A DNA stretch of 64,000 bases from Poa pratensis (Eukaryota > Streptophyta > Magnoliopsida > Poales > Poaceae), in contig CAMZMU010000027.1 in the NCBI GenBank assembly GCA_947311845.1, positions 76,980,825-77,044,824 of the forward strand, given 5' to 3'. The translations under genes were made by a program, and so were the position numbers. Below, piece after piece: positions 42,237 through 54,440 of this stretch. How positions within the stretch are numbered: the stretch's first letter is position 1; each line of letters starts with the position of its first letter. The notes under the pieces were generated by a model. The model saw nothing but the letters and a program-made list of their open reading frames with translations, did not search any database and had not been told where the DNA came from.

Positions 42237-42777
42237 GATGGGGAGAGCTGGAACGCCGGCGGATTCCCGGGTGTCCCGTAAGGTCTCGATAAAAATCGTA
42301 GATGTGTGCTTGGATCCCCGCTGCCTCCCCTTTAAGGGTCCAAGCAAGTATGCTGCGTTGTTTCCAATACTCCTCCTCCACCTTAGCGAGGTGGCAAAGC
42401 TGGTTCTCCAGATGATATCGAAGGGCCCACCCCTCATCATCCAGGTCAGAGGCATCTACACGCGCGTCCAAGGAGCGGATCTGTGTCATAATTGCCTCCT
42501 TGATGTCCCTCTCCGCCCGACCCAGGTTGGCACCCCAACCCTTAAGGAATTGACGGAGGCCACCAGACAGGAGTTGCCAGCGCGAGATGAACTCCTGCCC
42601 TTCCCCCTGGTAGTAGAAAGATCTCCCCATTTGGACTCGACCAGATCCCCAAACTCCGGTCACTCTAACCAGCTCTTCTCGAAAAAGAAGCGAGAGCTCC
42701 TCTTCCTGAAGTCCTTTCCAGAGCTCAGGATCAAGGCCGCGTGGTCCGGCCCAACAATGGGCTCTGCAACTAACGTG
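42237..42777 (-). pseudogene. LINE H: end of endonuclease and endonuclease-RT linker
   Basis: This is the upstream continuation of 20756-23156 across element I. On the minus strand it starts with a decayed 'GPDHAALIL' segment, equivalent to the SDH motif ending the APE-type endonuclease. It then runs through the linker ('FLKGWGANLGRAERDIK', 'LENQLCHLAKVEEEYWKQRS', 'YDFYRDLTG') to the I insertion. The 'EYWKQRS' motif precedes the RT in L1-type plant LINEs. Frameshifts near 42680 and 42270 are present. It is cut at 42777 by the LTR of F, and the rest of the endonuclease is missing. Confidence 0.85.
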
Positions 42778-44135
42778 TGATGCATGTAAAATGCATACAT
42801 GAACTTTGCACTATATCACTCATATTCCAATCATATTTGCATCATATAAGGGTTATAGCACTTTTATTTAATGATTTTTGGAAATAAAATAATTGTTTCC
42901 TATTTTATGGAATTAACCCTGCGCAGGCAAAAACCCCTATTTCTTTCCTTTTATGTTTCAGGGACCTAAACGACGTCATCAAAATTTGGAAAAATACAGG
43001 CGTCATTATTTTGGAAGGAGGAAGACGTAGGAGCGAAGGAATCAAGCAAATGGAGGCCGGAGGGCCAAAAGGGCGTGGCCCACGCGGCCACTGTACCTGG
43101 CCGCGTGGGACCCACCAAATTGGGCCTCGAGGCTCCGCAGCCGTCGATCTTTGCTCCACCACCTTCGTCTTGACCTAAAAACGCCTATAAAAGAAGTCCC
43201 ACGGCGTTCTCGAAAACAAGCGCCGCCATATCACAGAAACACGAAAACGAAGATCTGGAGCTGTAGATTGGAGGGGGGAAACTCCGGCAGGGCACTGCCG
43301 GCGTGGTCTCCACCCTCTCCATCGACAGCTCCACCGTCTCCATGATGAAGAGGGAGTAGTCCACCTCTGGACTATGGGTTTCTTGAAGTAACTTATGTAT
43401 CTCTCCTCTCTTCGAGCTTCACTAATTAGTACCGTATGAGCTGTTGAACATGATTACGGACATATTTGTAATTCCTATGTGGTGGATCTTTTTGTAATTC
43501 CTATGTGGTGGATCTTTTTGTGAGTTAATATACGGTCATATTCAGTTATGAATATAGATGCATATTATGTACCCGTTCTTATCTACTTGTTATGATCAAG
43601 CATGTTTATGAGGGCGTGTGTGGGGCGATGTGTGCATTAGTTGGAGTAACGGGGGGTGGTGAGTGTGGTAAGTTGACAACTGAAATATCGTGATCCACTT
43701 GGGTGTTTTACCTTACTTTGTTGCCTAACTAGGGATAAACAAAAATACCATGCTACAAGGGTTGAGGGTGACCAATCTTCTTCCTGTGACTAGATCTAGC
43801 ATGTTCTTATTTTCACTTCATGTCATGATACTTAAAGCTATACTCTGAATTATCTTAATTACTAAGGTGTTATGATTTAGTTCGCATCTTGGTGGAGTAT
43901 AAGTGAGATTAATAACCAATAGATCTCTATGTTAGGACGTGATGCCCATATAATAGTAACTTGATATCAAACTTTGTGTTGCAGTCTCATTGTCAACTTT
44001 ATGTGTCCATTGTCTGGCACATCATTAAAAGAGAGAGTGCATTTGTGAAACCATGAACCCCGGTCCATTTTTAATCATAAGAAACACCTTTCCAACCACT
44101 TTTACCACTTTTCCATTTTCTGCAATTTTTAATCG
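42778..44135 (+). repeat. 5' LTR of element F, 3' truncated
   Basis: It begins TGATGCATGT, with TATA box CTATAAAAG at 43185-43193. Compared with 47238-49007 it stops at about 44135, losing the last 0.4-0.5 kb together with primer-binding site, leader and gag N-terminus. A 26 bp tandem duplication ('tttgtaattcctatgtgg' and following) is at 43465-43516 and is absent from the other three LTR copies. Confidence 0.85.
43185..43193 (+). promoter_or_regulatory. TATA box in the 5' LTR of element F
   Basis: CTATAAAAG, identical to the box in the other Athila-like LTRs of this group. Confidence 0.6.
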
Positions 44136-44861
44136 TAAGAATTAAAGAAAGTTTAGAAAAAGCCCAAGTGCCTGAAGATGTTTTGATGACGTTATGAAAT
44201 ATTTAATCTTTATAATAGGAAAGACAAAGTTGAGGAAGTTAAAATTCTTAGTGAAGTCAAGGATCCTTTGCTTGACTTAGAAAATTGTAGCTTGCATGAA
44301 CTAATCTCTATCTTACAAAAGTTTGCAAGTGATCCTTCCATCAACACTAATCAAGCTGGCTTTGGTTCCTATATTGCTAATCATGTCTTGAAAGAGAAAA
44401 TTGCTAGGTACAACCAAGAGGCCATGATACCACCTAAGCTTGGGGATATATGGATTCCCAAGGTACTAGTAACTATTGGAAAAGAGACACATCATGCCAT
44501 ACTTGATCTAGGATCTAGTGTCTCTGTCATGTCTAAAGAACTATATGAAGTACTTGAATTGAAAAATCTTGAAAAATGCTCTATTGAACTTGCACTTGCT
44601 GATGATTCCATTAAACATGCTTTAGGGAAAGTAAGTGATGTTATGGTAGAGTTACATATGACTTTTGTGCCTGTGGATTTTCTAATCATGGACATGGGGA
44701 ATAAAACCTCTAGTCCTATTATTCTTGGAAGACCTTTTCTTCGTACTACAGGTGCTATCATTGATTCAAAGGAGGGGAACATGAAGTTTCAGTTCCCACA
44801 CAAGAAGTGCATGGAACACTTCCCAAGAAAGAGGGAAATCAAAGTTCAAGCTCCCTCATGA
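44136..44861 (+). pseudogene. Element F gag tail and aspartic protease
   Basis: The gag segment resumes at 'IKESLEKAQVPED' with two 1-base deletions before 44268. From 44268 a 197-codon frame runs to 44861. It has the retroviral-type protease active site D-L-G-S-S at 44505-44519 ('AILDLGSSVSVMS') and 'IILGRPFLRTTGAIID', which in Athila relatives marks the C-terminal half of the protease. This frame is intact, whereas element D has a 1-base deletion at the matching place. It would cleave Gag in particles, but its N-terminal context is gone. The stop is followed about 30 bp later by the conserved hairpin block. Confidence 0.8.
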
Positions 44862-47222
44862 GCTTCATCTTCAATAAACAACAAGTAAGAAGCCTAGCTA
44901 TATGGCTATAAAGAAAGCGCTTTGCGGGAGGCAACCCGGTTATTTTTATGTGTGATTTTTTTGTGTCCTCTTGCTGTATCAAGAGAGTTTGTTTTTAGTT
45001 TAGTTTCTGGAGTTTTTAATAAAGTGCCAAGTTTTACCCATTTTGGTCTTGAAAAGTTGCTTATAGCGTTCGGAGATTTTATTCCTGCACGAATCTGTGC
45101 ACGGTATGATTTTTAATTCTTATTCTGTAACTCCGAATGAGCTCATATTTGAACTGTAGTTGCAACTTTTCATCCTCTGTATGCATGAATTTTTGCAGAA
45201 TTTTTCGGCAAAGTTTGTAGGGTAGAAAAATACGTTTTGCTGCTGCTTTTTTCTGGACAGATTCTGTCCCATTTTGTTTTATGCATGTTTTGAACTTTTA
45301 TCTTGAATCTTTTTGATTCAAATGAGTTTATGAGTAGGCATACAACATTATATACTTTCTGGACATTCATATGATGTTTTGTTTAAGGATTATATGCAGC
45401 AAGAAACCTATTTGTTTATCACTACTAATGCACCCCACAGAAAAGAAAATGGGAGAAACGGTGTTTTGAAGTTTTTTCACAGGGATTGGAGGAGATGCAC
45501 CAAGAGTTATCCAAGGATGGTGAAGACCATAAGCTTGGGGATGTGAAGACAACCCCACTGGACCTACACACTCTCGGTTTGCACACGTCTAACTTCTGTT
45601 TTTCGATCGAAACACTTTATCGCATAAACTTGGAGCGTCTTTTTGTTTGTTATTTTGTGAGACCACCACATTATCATTTATATGAGAAAGAGCTACTGGA
45701 AATATGGGTTGAAATATGTTGGATGCTTTTATCATATTGGGAAAAGGGATGTTTGAGTTGATTTTTAATGATACATATAGTTGCATGATTCATGAGCTTG
45801 TTTATGAGTAATAATTTGCAAATGCTTTATCAAGAGCTATCACTTATTCATGTTTTGATGCTGAAAGTTATTTTATTTGTTTAACATGGATTAGTTAGTT
45901 CTATGGACACTCATGCATGCATCTAGATGGTCAACTTTCTCCCTCTTGCTAGCCCAAACATTCCAACAAGCAAAAACTTGTTTCCAACACCTTCAACCAA
46001 AGTTATTCCAGTGAGTCCACCATATCTACCTATTGGCTTTATGCTATTCCGAGTATGTATATCATGATATTTGTGTTATCTATACCTCTGAATGAAAATG
46101 TTTATGTTATTGATTGTTATGGGAAAAGTTGGTTATATAGCTCTCACGAACTTGATGCACAACTTTTTTTATTGCATAAATAAAACATGACCCATTGTGA
46201 TTAATAATATGATGCTAGTGGCTTGATAAATGTCCGAGGTTGGGAGTTAGCCCATATGTGCTGTCACATGCAAAGCTTTCAACATGCTCCTTCATCTCAT
46301 TTAGTTGATATCATGTACTTTTGTTTATGGATGCCTATCATGGTGAAATGAGGTGGAAATGAAGTAGTTTAAATGAGTTTGTATAAATGGTTAGAGAGAC
46401 GCCTGGGCCGCTAATCTAAGCCATGCATCATTCATGGTGGAAATTTACTTACATGCTATGGTGAACCGTCTGTGATGCACCTTATAATAAAAAGCTATTC
46501 CAATGGTAAATAAAAAGGGTGTTGAGGTTGTTCATCTTGTTTGTTTGTCTTGTCATTTTGATATGGGCTTGTTCCATATCCTGGGACAAGAGGTACCCCA
46601 GTTGACGCTCTTGATGATACTATTATTACTTACAATGATATAACTTGAACTTGCTTTGTTTCCTAAGTTGAGTAATCATGGTGTAGGTACTTGTATTCAA
46701 GGGGCATGAGACACCTAACCTTTACTTTATCAAGCACACTACTCATATTTGCTTTCACATTAAACTTTAATCATTCAAGATGCTATGATAGGGGTAATGA
46801 GAGCTTGACACCAAGAATTCCACATTGCAATCATTAACTTAAGTAGAAGAGTTTGGAAGTTAGATGAAACTTATGCATGCTTTACCTCTACTCACATATA
46901 CATCTTTCCAAAGTGTCCACCTTTTATATTCAGATTTTCATCTACACTCTATGACCAATGTAGGATGTTCTTACTTATCATTATGCATACATGTGGTCCA
47001 TATTACTATCTTCTATGTTACACTTTGTGAACTATCATTGAACATCCTTGCTTGAATACTTGATATCACTTCATAAACTATTTTGCATATTGCTACTCCT
47101 TTGAAGAATGAATCATTTGACTCTATGTAGCAGTAGCAATCATCTTTGATATCCATTGTTAGTGCTATATTGCAAAGCCCATGTTAGTTTTATCACCTTC
47201 ATACTCGAGGACGAGTATTGGT
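44862..47222 (+). other. Non-coding internal region of element F
   Basis: It has the hairpin block at 44892-44939, then 2.3 kb homologous in reverse to 57650-59990 of D and to parts of C. The frame 45486-45761 and its complements recur as DNA in C and D but with indels, so they are not supported as genes. Polypurine-like motifs are at 45530-45543 and 47223-47236. Confidence 0.75.
44892..44939 (+). other. Conserved stop-proximal hairpin block, element F copy
   Basis: GCCTAGCTATATGGC is followed by palindrome AAAGCGCTTT (44914-44923) and the hairpin CGGG (44925-44928), loop AGGCAA, CCCG (44935-44938). Confidence 0.55.
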
Positions 47223-47236
47223 TAAGCTTGGGGATG
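47223..47236 (+). other. Polypurine tract of element F
   Basis: TAAGCTTGGGGATG ends 1 bp before the LTR start TGATGCATG at 47238. The near-palindrome ACTCGAGGACGAGT lies just upstream. Confidence 0.75.
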
Positions 47237-47237
47237 T

Positions 47238-49007
47238 TGATGCATGTAAAATGCATACATGAACTTTGCACTATATCACTCATATTCCAATCATATTTGC
47301 ATCATATAAGGGTTATACCACTGTTATTTAATGATTTTAGGAAATAAAATAATTGTTTCCTATTTTTATGGAATTAACCCTGCGCAGGCAGAAAACCCTA
47401 TTTTTTCCTTTTATGTTTCAGGGACCCAAACGACGTCAAAAATCTGGAAAAATACAGGCGTCATTATTTTGGAAGGAGAAGACGTAGGAGCGAAGGAATC
47501 AAGCAAACGGAGGCCGGAGGAAAAAAGGGGTGGCCCACGCGGCCACTGTACCTGGCCGCGTGGGGCCCACCAACTTGGCCCTCGAGGCTCCGCAGCCGTC
47601 GATCTTTCTCCACCGCCTTCGTCTTGACCTAAAAACGCCTATAAAAGAAGTCCCACGGCGTTCTCGAAAACAAGCGCCGCCATATCACAGAAACACGAAA
47701 ACGAAGATCTGGAGCTGCAGATTGGAGGGGGAAAACTCCGGCGGGGCGCTGCCGGCGTGGTCTCCATCTTCTCCATCGACATCTCCACCATCTCCATGAT
47801 GAAGAGGGAGTAGTCCACCTCTGGACTATGGGTTTGTGGAAGTAACTTATGTATCTCCTCTCTTTGAGCTTCACTAATTAGTACCGTATGAGCTGCTGAA
47901 CATGATTACGGTCATATATGTAATTCCTATGTGGTGGATCTTTTTGTGAGTTAATATATGTTGAGATTGCAATGTTTGTTTCAGTTATGATATAGATGCA
48001 TATTATGTACCCCGTTCTTATCTACTTGTTATGATCAAGCATGTTTATGAGGGCGTGTGTGGGGTGATGTGTGCATTAGTTGGAGTAACGGGGGTGGTGA
48101 GTGCGGTAAGTTGACAACTAATATCGCGATCCACTTGGGTGTTTTACCTTACTTTGTTGCCTCACTAGGGATAAACAAAAATACCATGCTACAAGGGTTG
48201 AGGGTGACCAAGCTTCTTCTGTGACTAGATCTAGCATGTTCTTATTTTCACTTCATGTCATGATACTTAAAGCTATACTCTGAGTTATCTTAATTACTAA
48301 GGTGTTATGATTTAGTTCGCATCTTGGTGGAGTATAAGTGAGATTAATAACCAAAAATCTCTATGTTAGGACGTGATGCCCATATAATTAGTAACTTGAT
48401 ATCAAACTTTGTGTTGCAATCTCATATGTCAACTCTATGTGTCCATTGTCTGCCACACCATTAAAAGAGAGAGTGCATTTGTGAAACCATGAACCCCGGT
48501 CCATTTTTAATCATAAGAAACACCTTTCCAACCACTTTTACCACTTTTCCATTTTCTGCAATTATTAAATCCGAAAATACAAAAACACTTTTCCATCTTG
48601 CATTCATATAAAAACCCAAAAATATCATTTATCATTGTTATCATCATCCTTGCACATTCATTCACCACCATTGCATATTTATTTCTTGTTTGCATTGCAT
48701 ATTTATCTTGATATCATTCATACACCTTGTGCTTGACAACCACAGGTGAGGTTGAGGACCAAAACAATTAACCTTGTTTTGTAGGTGACCAAAAGAAGGA
48801 TAGGGAGATAAATCTTTCACTACTGATTCCCCGAGAGTTCGATATTAAACCTCGAGTCACCCTCGTGGGGAAAACACGTCTTCCACTTACTACACACTCT
48901 GCACTTGGAGTCTCAACCTAACCAATTTACTTTTGACGCAGGTAACTACGCACCGGAGATCAAGACTATTTTCTGACGCCGTAGATCAACTTCTTCAAGG
49001 GCCATCA
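47238..49007 (+). repeat. 3' LTR of element F (1770 bp)
   Basis: It begins TGATGCATGT and ends GGGCCATCA, the complement of the start of D's right LTR (TGATGGCCC at 61593). TATA box CTATAAAAG is at 47639-47647. Near the end it contains a fossil primer-site copy (TCTGACGCCG). It abuts LINE G at codon 'SLL'. Confidence 0.88.
47639..47647 (+). promoter_or_regulatory. TATA box in the 3' LTR of element F
   Basis: CTATAAAAG at the conserved LTR position. Transcripts from here would run rightward into LINE G antisense. Confidence 0.6.
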
Positions 49008-49574
49008 GCAGGCTCCATATTTCAATCCAAGCATTGAATTTGTCACTCCATTTATGGTTGATAACTCCATTGCTTTTATCACTTTGATATCTAACTAGAT
49101 TAAAGTCACCTCCAATGAGTGTGTGACCATCAAAATTAATAAACACCTCATGAAGTTCAGAGATGAAGGCATCTTTGAATTCATCATAAGCAGAACCATA
49201 AACTGTAATGATTCTAATTATTGTGTCTTTAGCCTTCAGCTTGACAACAACTGAAACTGAGAAGGATTTTACCTCCCAGCTTAAATATCAAAAAAATCAG
49301 TATCCACTCCCATCAGGATGCCACCAGCAGAGCCTGTTGAGGGGAGATTTTTCCACTCAAACAATCTATTGCCTACTAATGATTTAAGGTAACTACTAGC
49401 AAAATTCTCTTTTTTGGTTTCTTGAAAACCAATGATATTTGCATGGGTTTTGTTAAGCAAATCTATGATGGAATTTTTTCTCCCAGGAGCTTGAACTCCT
49501 CTTGGGTTCCAAAACCAGACATTCATTGGGATCTTTTGTCCTGGGGTGCTTGCCCCGCCTATTTTTTCCAACAT
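49008..49574 (-). pseudogene. LINE G ORF2: N-terminal part of the endonuclease
   Basis: The minus-strand frame begins near 49574 and shows the APE-type endonuclease motifs: 'WNPRG', the catalytic Glu in 'GFQETKK', 'GSAGGILMGV', 'VYGSAYDEF' and the D/N pair in 'LIGGDFNLVRYQ'. The enzyme nicks target DNA to prime reverse transcription. A stop near 49281 and a frame change before 49260 are present. The frame is cut at 49008 after 'AWIEIWSLL' by the LTR of F. The continuing codons ('E', then 'YTWGNNREN') are found on the opposite strand at 63291. Confidence 0.88.
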
Positions 49575-49689
49575 AAGTCCACTCTAATTCATCAGCATAA
49601 TCTCCTACAAAGCTGTCATCCTCCAGATGAGCAGGTAGGGTTGCTACTGGGCTATTGGTTACAGTGTTAGAATGCATATCATTCTTTAC

Positions 49690-52600
49690 AGATTGTTCAG
49701 GAAAGTATCATCTAGGGTAGGTAACACGACACCAACAGTGTCAGCAATATTGTTTAAAAAAGAAATGGAGAGTGCCGCAAAGGGCTTTTGTTTGATTATA
49801 CCTTTGAGTTTGGAAGTAGCCTGTACATTCTCCATGTTCTTTCTCTTCGTCAGCTCCTGAGCTTTTTGCATGATAGTCATTCCTCCTTCATTTGCATTCC
49901 TGGAGCTTTTCCTGGTGCCACAGATGGGGCCCCAGTGTTGCTTTGGTTGAGTCACATCAGAGAACATGTTGCAGGCTTCCTGGTTGTCTTGGTCATCTCT
50001 GTCAGGGTCCTCATAGAAGAATTCTGCTTCATTTGCAAGTTCCATTTCTTGGAGGAGATTGACACATGTTCCATCAGGGGCCTGAGCTTCACTTATCCAT
50101 TTCAAGACTTTCTCTCTGGCAGAGTCATTTACTTCATCTTCAATGGGACAGAGCTTGCTGGGGCCATCATCCCTCTTCCCTTTATAAGCAGAAGCTATTT
50201 CCTGGACCTTTGCTGATAGTTTAGCCAGGCTAATAGATTTCTGCCTAGCCGATGAGGAGTTCCCAGAGATGTTTTTTTCTGGTGCAGCAGCAGTTTCAGA
50301 GTTGGGGTTTTTCTGTTGTGGTTGCTCTTGGTCTGTGTCCGTTCTTCTGTGGCCATTTGTGTCACTGTCATGGTCATTCTGGTCTGGGGGATGCATGCTG
50401 TTTTCCCCACCATCTCCTTCTACTGAGATGGCTGTGGCTGGCCCCTCAACTGTGAACTTGATCTCATACAAGTGTCCCATCACTTCAAACACCCTAGCTG
50501 GGGGTATTTTAGTGTGATCTCTACACTTGATCTTCACCCTGACCACTTCGTAGAAGCTTTTGAACATACCAAACTAGTCTACATCCTGAAAGATCCCAAA
50601 AGCTGTTACAAACTGCATTAAGACAGTCCATTTACACCAGTGTTGGTTGAGCCCTCTGATCTGTCTCCAAACTTCCTGCAGAGCTTGATAAAAATCCAGC
50701 TCACCATTCCAGACATGGACTTTAACATAGACTCCTTCCTTTGGCAGGCCAAAACTGGGATAGCCTGCTACTTCTTCAACCCTGAGGTGTGGTGGGAATT
50801 TCACCAAGTAGGTCCATTCATCCAGCTGCCTTATTTGCCAGGGCCAGTTGGTTTTGTAGATGGTAGCAAGGTTCTGGTACAACTCATCTTTGGTAAGCTC
50901 CCCAGAATCAACATACACAAGCCCAACATTCTTAGGCGGCTGTGTTTCAGTGAGCTGAAAGGGGACTTCAACATGGTAGAATCCCAATCCAGGTGCTGCA
51001 CTCCCAACAAACTTTGCCAATTGCTGCAGCTGTCTCCTAACTGGACACTAATCCACTTCATGCTCACTGGAGTTGTAGATGAAGCAGATTTTTGCTGATG
51101 TGCAGCCAGTCTTGTGATGTCCTGGCTCACCACAATTGTAGCAGATAACCTCAGCATAATGTTCTCCTTTCTCTGCGGTGTTGGTAGCCTCTGAACCAGC
51201 AGGAGATGGTGCTGGAGCTAATTCAATCACCTGAGGAGTTTCTTTTGCTACTACCACTTCCTTTGCTTTTCCTGTAGATCTCTGGTTTTTCCCTGCTTGA
51301 TTCCCTTTACCACTTCCACTACCCTGTCCCTGACCGTTGTGTCTTTGCCAATTGTTCTGGAAAGGAGCCACTGGTGCTTGCCAACCAGGGAACTGGCTGG
51401 GGAACTGCTGTGGTGGGAACTGTCCAGGAAACTGCTGCCATGGATAGTACCCAAACTGTGGTGGGAATTGAGGTGGGAACTGACCATACTGCTGTTGGGG
51501 TGGTGGCATCTGCGGAGGAGCCATCGGCGGGGGGGCCATCTGCGGCGGCACCTGGTCTGGAGCGCCGTAGTTGTACAGAGTAGCGTGGTGTTTCTTGTTT
51601 CTGCCCCTTTCCCCCTTCCTCGATCCTCCATGTCCTCGTCGCTAGCCTGCTGCCCCTCTCTGTTGCTTTGGGTGGTGTGGTTCAGTGTAGGTATCGTCGG
51701 CAAAGCAGGGAAACAGTCCGCCGCCGCGAGGCTCAGGGTGGCTATCAGATCTCGATTTGCACAAACAATGGGGGGTTGTTGTGCTGCTCGGTTGGGGATA
51801 ACCCTAGTCTCAGGGGTATCTTCGTCTTCCCACATTTGACCGAAGAAAAATCCCCAGTCCCCGTCACCTGCCCAAGCATCTCTGGCTTTACACGTGTTCT
51901 GCGCTGACCCTCTGCCGCCATTGCCAACTGAATGGAGCTCGAGTTGAAGCGGTTTTGACATGACAGCTACAGAAACAATTTCCCTTCCTACAGAAGAGTT
52001 TGAAAGAGGCTGTGGCGGATGCTTCTGGTGCACTTGCTGATCGCCAGCAATGTCGCAGCCGCCAACGCGTCTCCGATTGAGAACTGCAATTCTGTTTGAC
52101 CAGTTTCGGCCAGTGTTTTCAGAGCAATTTCCTCTGTCGCCGGGGGTAATGGTGATGGAGCCGACTGTGAAAGTTGAGCAGGGCATTTCCTTGGCCTTCC
52201 TCTCTTCTTCGGCGTAGGAGCTCTGATCTCTGCTTCTCTTCCGTCGAGCTCTGTCAGCGACATTGAGCGATTGGGTCTCCCGCTCTCTGAATTATCCAAA
52301 ATCAAGGCCGTGGTCGGCGCCGGATTCAGAGAAGAAGGAGTCGATGAAGCTGCACCTGGTCCCGATGCGAGGTCCAAGTCGATGAAGGCGATGACGTGCT
52401 CGGCTCTCGGCACGCCCGGCGGTGTCCTGTGCGGCCCCAAAGTGGTGGGAATCCCTCCGTCGGCGGGGGTGTTGATCCAATCTGAGGCCCGCGAGGAGCG
52501 GAGCGCCGCGTCTGCTGCAGGTGAGTCACCGCACGGCCTGTCCTGGTCTCCATCTCCGCGAAACGCTAGTGTGAGGTGGCGCGCCGCCTTCGGAAGTGGG

Positions 52601-52905
52601 CGATGCAACCTCGATTGCTGAAACCCTACGGCGGAAGGGGGCGACGCAGCGTGCTCGGCGGCGGAGGGAGACGAAGCGGCTTGCTCGGCGGTGGAAGGAG
52701 GCGAAACGGCGTGCTCGAGTGTGGTACCTGCAGTAGGAAGGAAGCGGGAGGCGAGAGGGGAAAACTCACCTCGGTAAAACGTGGCGGGGATGCCAGGCGG
52801 CGCAACCGATGGGACGACTCCATGGGGTCTGCCGTGGTAGTCGACACGTGGCATGGTCGACGGGACGGCTCCAGTGGGTCTGCCATGGGGCCCGAAGAGG
52901 GGTCC
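49690..52905 (-). pseudogene. LINE G ORF1 and 5' region
   Basis: ORF1 proteins of plant LINEs coat the element RNA. Reading down the minus strand: an N-terminal Pro/Ser/Ala-rich region with three 30 bp repeats (52627-52716) and an AT-hook 'PKKRGRPRK' (52189-52215). Next is a Pro/Gln-rich segment ('PPQQQYGQFPPQF', 51551-51250) and a CCHC knuckle 'CYNCGEPGHHKTGC' followed by a degenerate second one (51150-51048). Then comes the ORF1 core (51020-50574) and an acidic/basic C-terminal tail (50567-49686). Frame changes occur near 51980, 51250, 51040 and 50570. It abuts ORF2 near 49600. The 5' end is placed near 52905, where LINE M sequence begins. Confidence 0.72.
52627..52716 (-). repeat. Three 30 bp tandem repeats in LINE G 5' region
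   Basis: They encode EHAVSPPSTA, EQAASSPSAA and EHAASPPSAV on the minus strand. The units differ at a few positions. They could expand or shrink by slippage. Confidence 0.7.
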
Positions 52906-52909
52906 GTCA

Positions 52910-53185
52910 TGGACGGCGTCCGAGGTCACGCACCCACGTTTCCGTGTAGGCGAAGGCATCCTCCGAGGCCACAAGGTTGTAATCGACTACTCCAGCTGAG
53001 CTTTGTAATCGATAGGTGCTCAAAGCTCCACATGCATTCGTTAAAATCTCCAACAACAAGCCACGGAAGGTCATGTAACGATTTGAGGTCACACAACTTA
53101 TCCCACATCAGGTGTCTGTTGGTCCACTCTTGGCTCACCGTAAACACAGGTTAGCCTCCATTGTGGACTCTCATCAGCAGCACTG
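52910..53185 (-). pseudogene. LINE M: endonuclease fragment
   Basis: The minus strand shows 'WRLTCVYGEPR', then in a shifted frame 'NRHLMWDKL' and 'LPWLVVGDFNECMWSFEH', standard plant LINE endonuclease blocks with the GDFN metal/catalytic motif. A further shifted stretch ('VVDYNLVASEDAFAYT') follows. It is a different family from G (compare 'LIGGDFNLVRYQ'). It is probably the DNA into which LINE G inserted, since G's 5' end abuts it. Confidence 0.75.
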
Positions 53186-54440
53186 GCGAACCTCTCGGTA
53201 GGGCGAGGTCGGGCGCTCGCCCTACCTAGGCTGTCGACAAAAAGTCAAGTATGTGTACGCTTTACGGACGACGCTAGGATTCCTGCTTGATTCGTTTGGA
53301 AAAAATAAGAAAAACGAGCCTCTACGCTTGGCTGTTGGGCCGTGTAGAGAGGTTGCTAGGCTGGGCCAGCCGTCGCACGTACGTCCAGTACATCCGTTCT
53401 CGTCTCCTTCTTCGATCGAGCGATCGCAGTTAAGCCAAGGGCGCAGTACACGGAGTCTCTGCTTAGGAAGGGCATCAGCCGCTGGCGGTCTGACCAACAG
53501 TGCTCCAGGTCGAAGGGATGGCGGCAGGCAGGCGGCAAGATTGGACAGGAACGATGCGGCCATGAGGGTGAACAGCAAGAGGTCTCGGCTACTCGGCAGT
53601 TGACTTTGGAAGAAGATGGCCAGTCGAGTCCATGCGCTCTCGTGACGCGGGAGGCGTCTGCCTCACCCCTGGCGGTGGGCAGTTCTCCCCTCCGGCGTCC
53701 CTCTGTGTGCGGCCTCCGGTGGGGCTAGGCGGGCTGGGTGGACGGTTCTGGACCTCCACCCGCGACTTCGTCGACGAGGCGGCCACCAGCAAGGTAAGCG
53801 AGGTAAGCGAAGGGGAGGAAACCCGTCGCCGGCGGCGGCGGGCGGGTCCCCGTCCCTCAGAGACTTTCTCCAGGTGGCAGTGCAGCGTGGAGGCTCGCTG
53901 CACGCTGGCAAAAGGTCGATGTTCGCCCCGGTGGTCGGGGCTCGCGGTTCGCCGCCGTTGCCGGTCTCGGAGGCGACGGCGGCAATTGCTTCCCGTTTCG
54001 AGAGCGACGCGGGGCTGCGTCCTGGCCACGGGTGAGGCTGAGACCACGGCAGTGGCCGCCGGCGTCTCCTTGCCCTGGCCCGCATCATCCTTTCGTAGGG
54101 TTGGCCCTCGCCGCCACCGGCGCCGCCGCCGGAATCGCCGATTCCCCTTTTCAGTTTGAATTCGGGAGAGATTCGGGGGTGGGGCCGATGGTGGGCCCTG
54201 CCTCGGTGTGGGCTGGGCCAAAGGATGAGCCGTGTCTACTCATGGTGGCCCATCCAGCGCTTCTGCCTCTGCATGCCGTTGCTAGGCCGCGGCCCAGCCC
54301 ACCTGGCCCATGGCCTGCTTGGATTTAGACTTAGGGTTTCCTGCAGGAGACGAAGACGTTCGATGTCATCGCAACTCGGCTCGCATCGTCCACATCACAC
54401 CTCCTCCATCGCCCCTGTGTCGGTCCTACGAGCAGGTCGC
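53186..54440 (+). other. Unassigned GC-rich stretch between two head-to-head LINEs
   Basis: No protein domain is recognised on either strand. Several overlapping frames exist (for example 53589-54221 minus and 53632-54159 plus), as expected for GC-rich DNA. The left edge has 'cactggcgaacctc' and a 9 bp inverted repeat TAGGGCGAG/CTCGCCCTA (53199-53207, 53216-53224), which resembles a hAT-type end but has no partner in view. The right part (about 53640-54440) is likely the 5'UTR and promoter of LINE K, because K's ORF1 starts at its end. Confidence 0.45.

Larger units (their letters stand above)
42778..49007 (+). mobile_element. Element F: Athila-like element, 5' deleted; probably a chimera made by inversion
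   Basis: On the plus strand it has a 5' LTR cut short (42778-44135), a gag-protease remnant (44136-44861), a non-coding internal region, a polypurine tract and a full 3' LTR (47238-49007). The flanks do not match each other (ACGTG at 42773-42777, GCAGG at 49008-49012), so the two ends were not made by one insertion. GCAGG is instead the complement of CCTGC beside the far end of element D at 63291-63295. No reverse transcriptase or integrase is present. Confidence 0.85.

Noticed and set aside
45486..45761. Small frame with counterparts near 7000 and 59200
   Set aside because: The DNA is conserved because the elements are related; frames are broken by indels and shift between copies.
53181..53224. 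hAT transposon terminal repeat
   Set aside because: Only one possible end with a short inverted repeat; no matching second end, no 8 bp duplication and no transposase.
53589..54221. Arg/Pro-rich frames between the LINEs as host exons
   Set aside because: No splice-consistent structure, domain or codon bias; both strands are open because of GC content.
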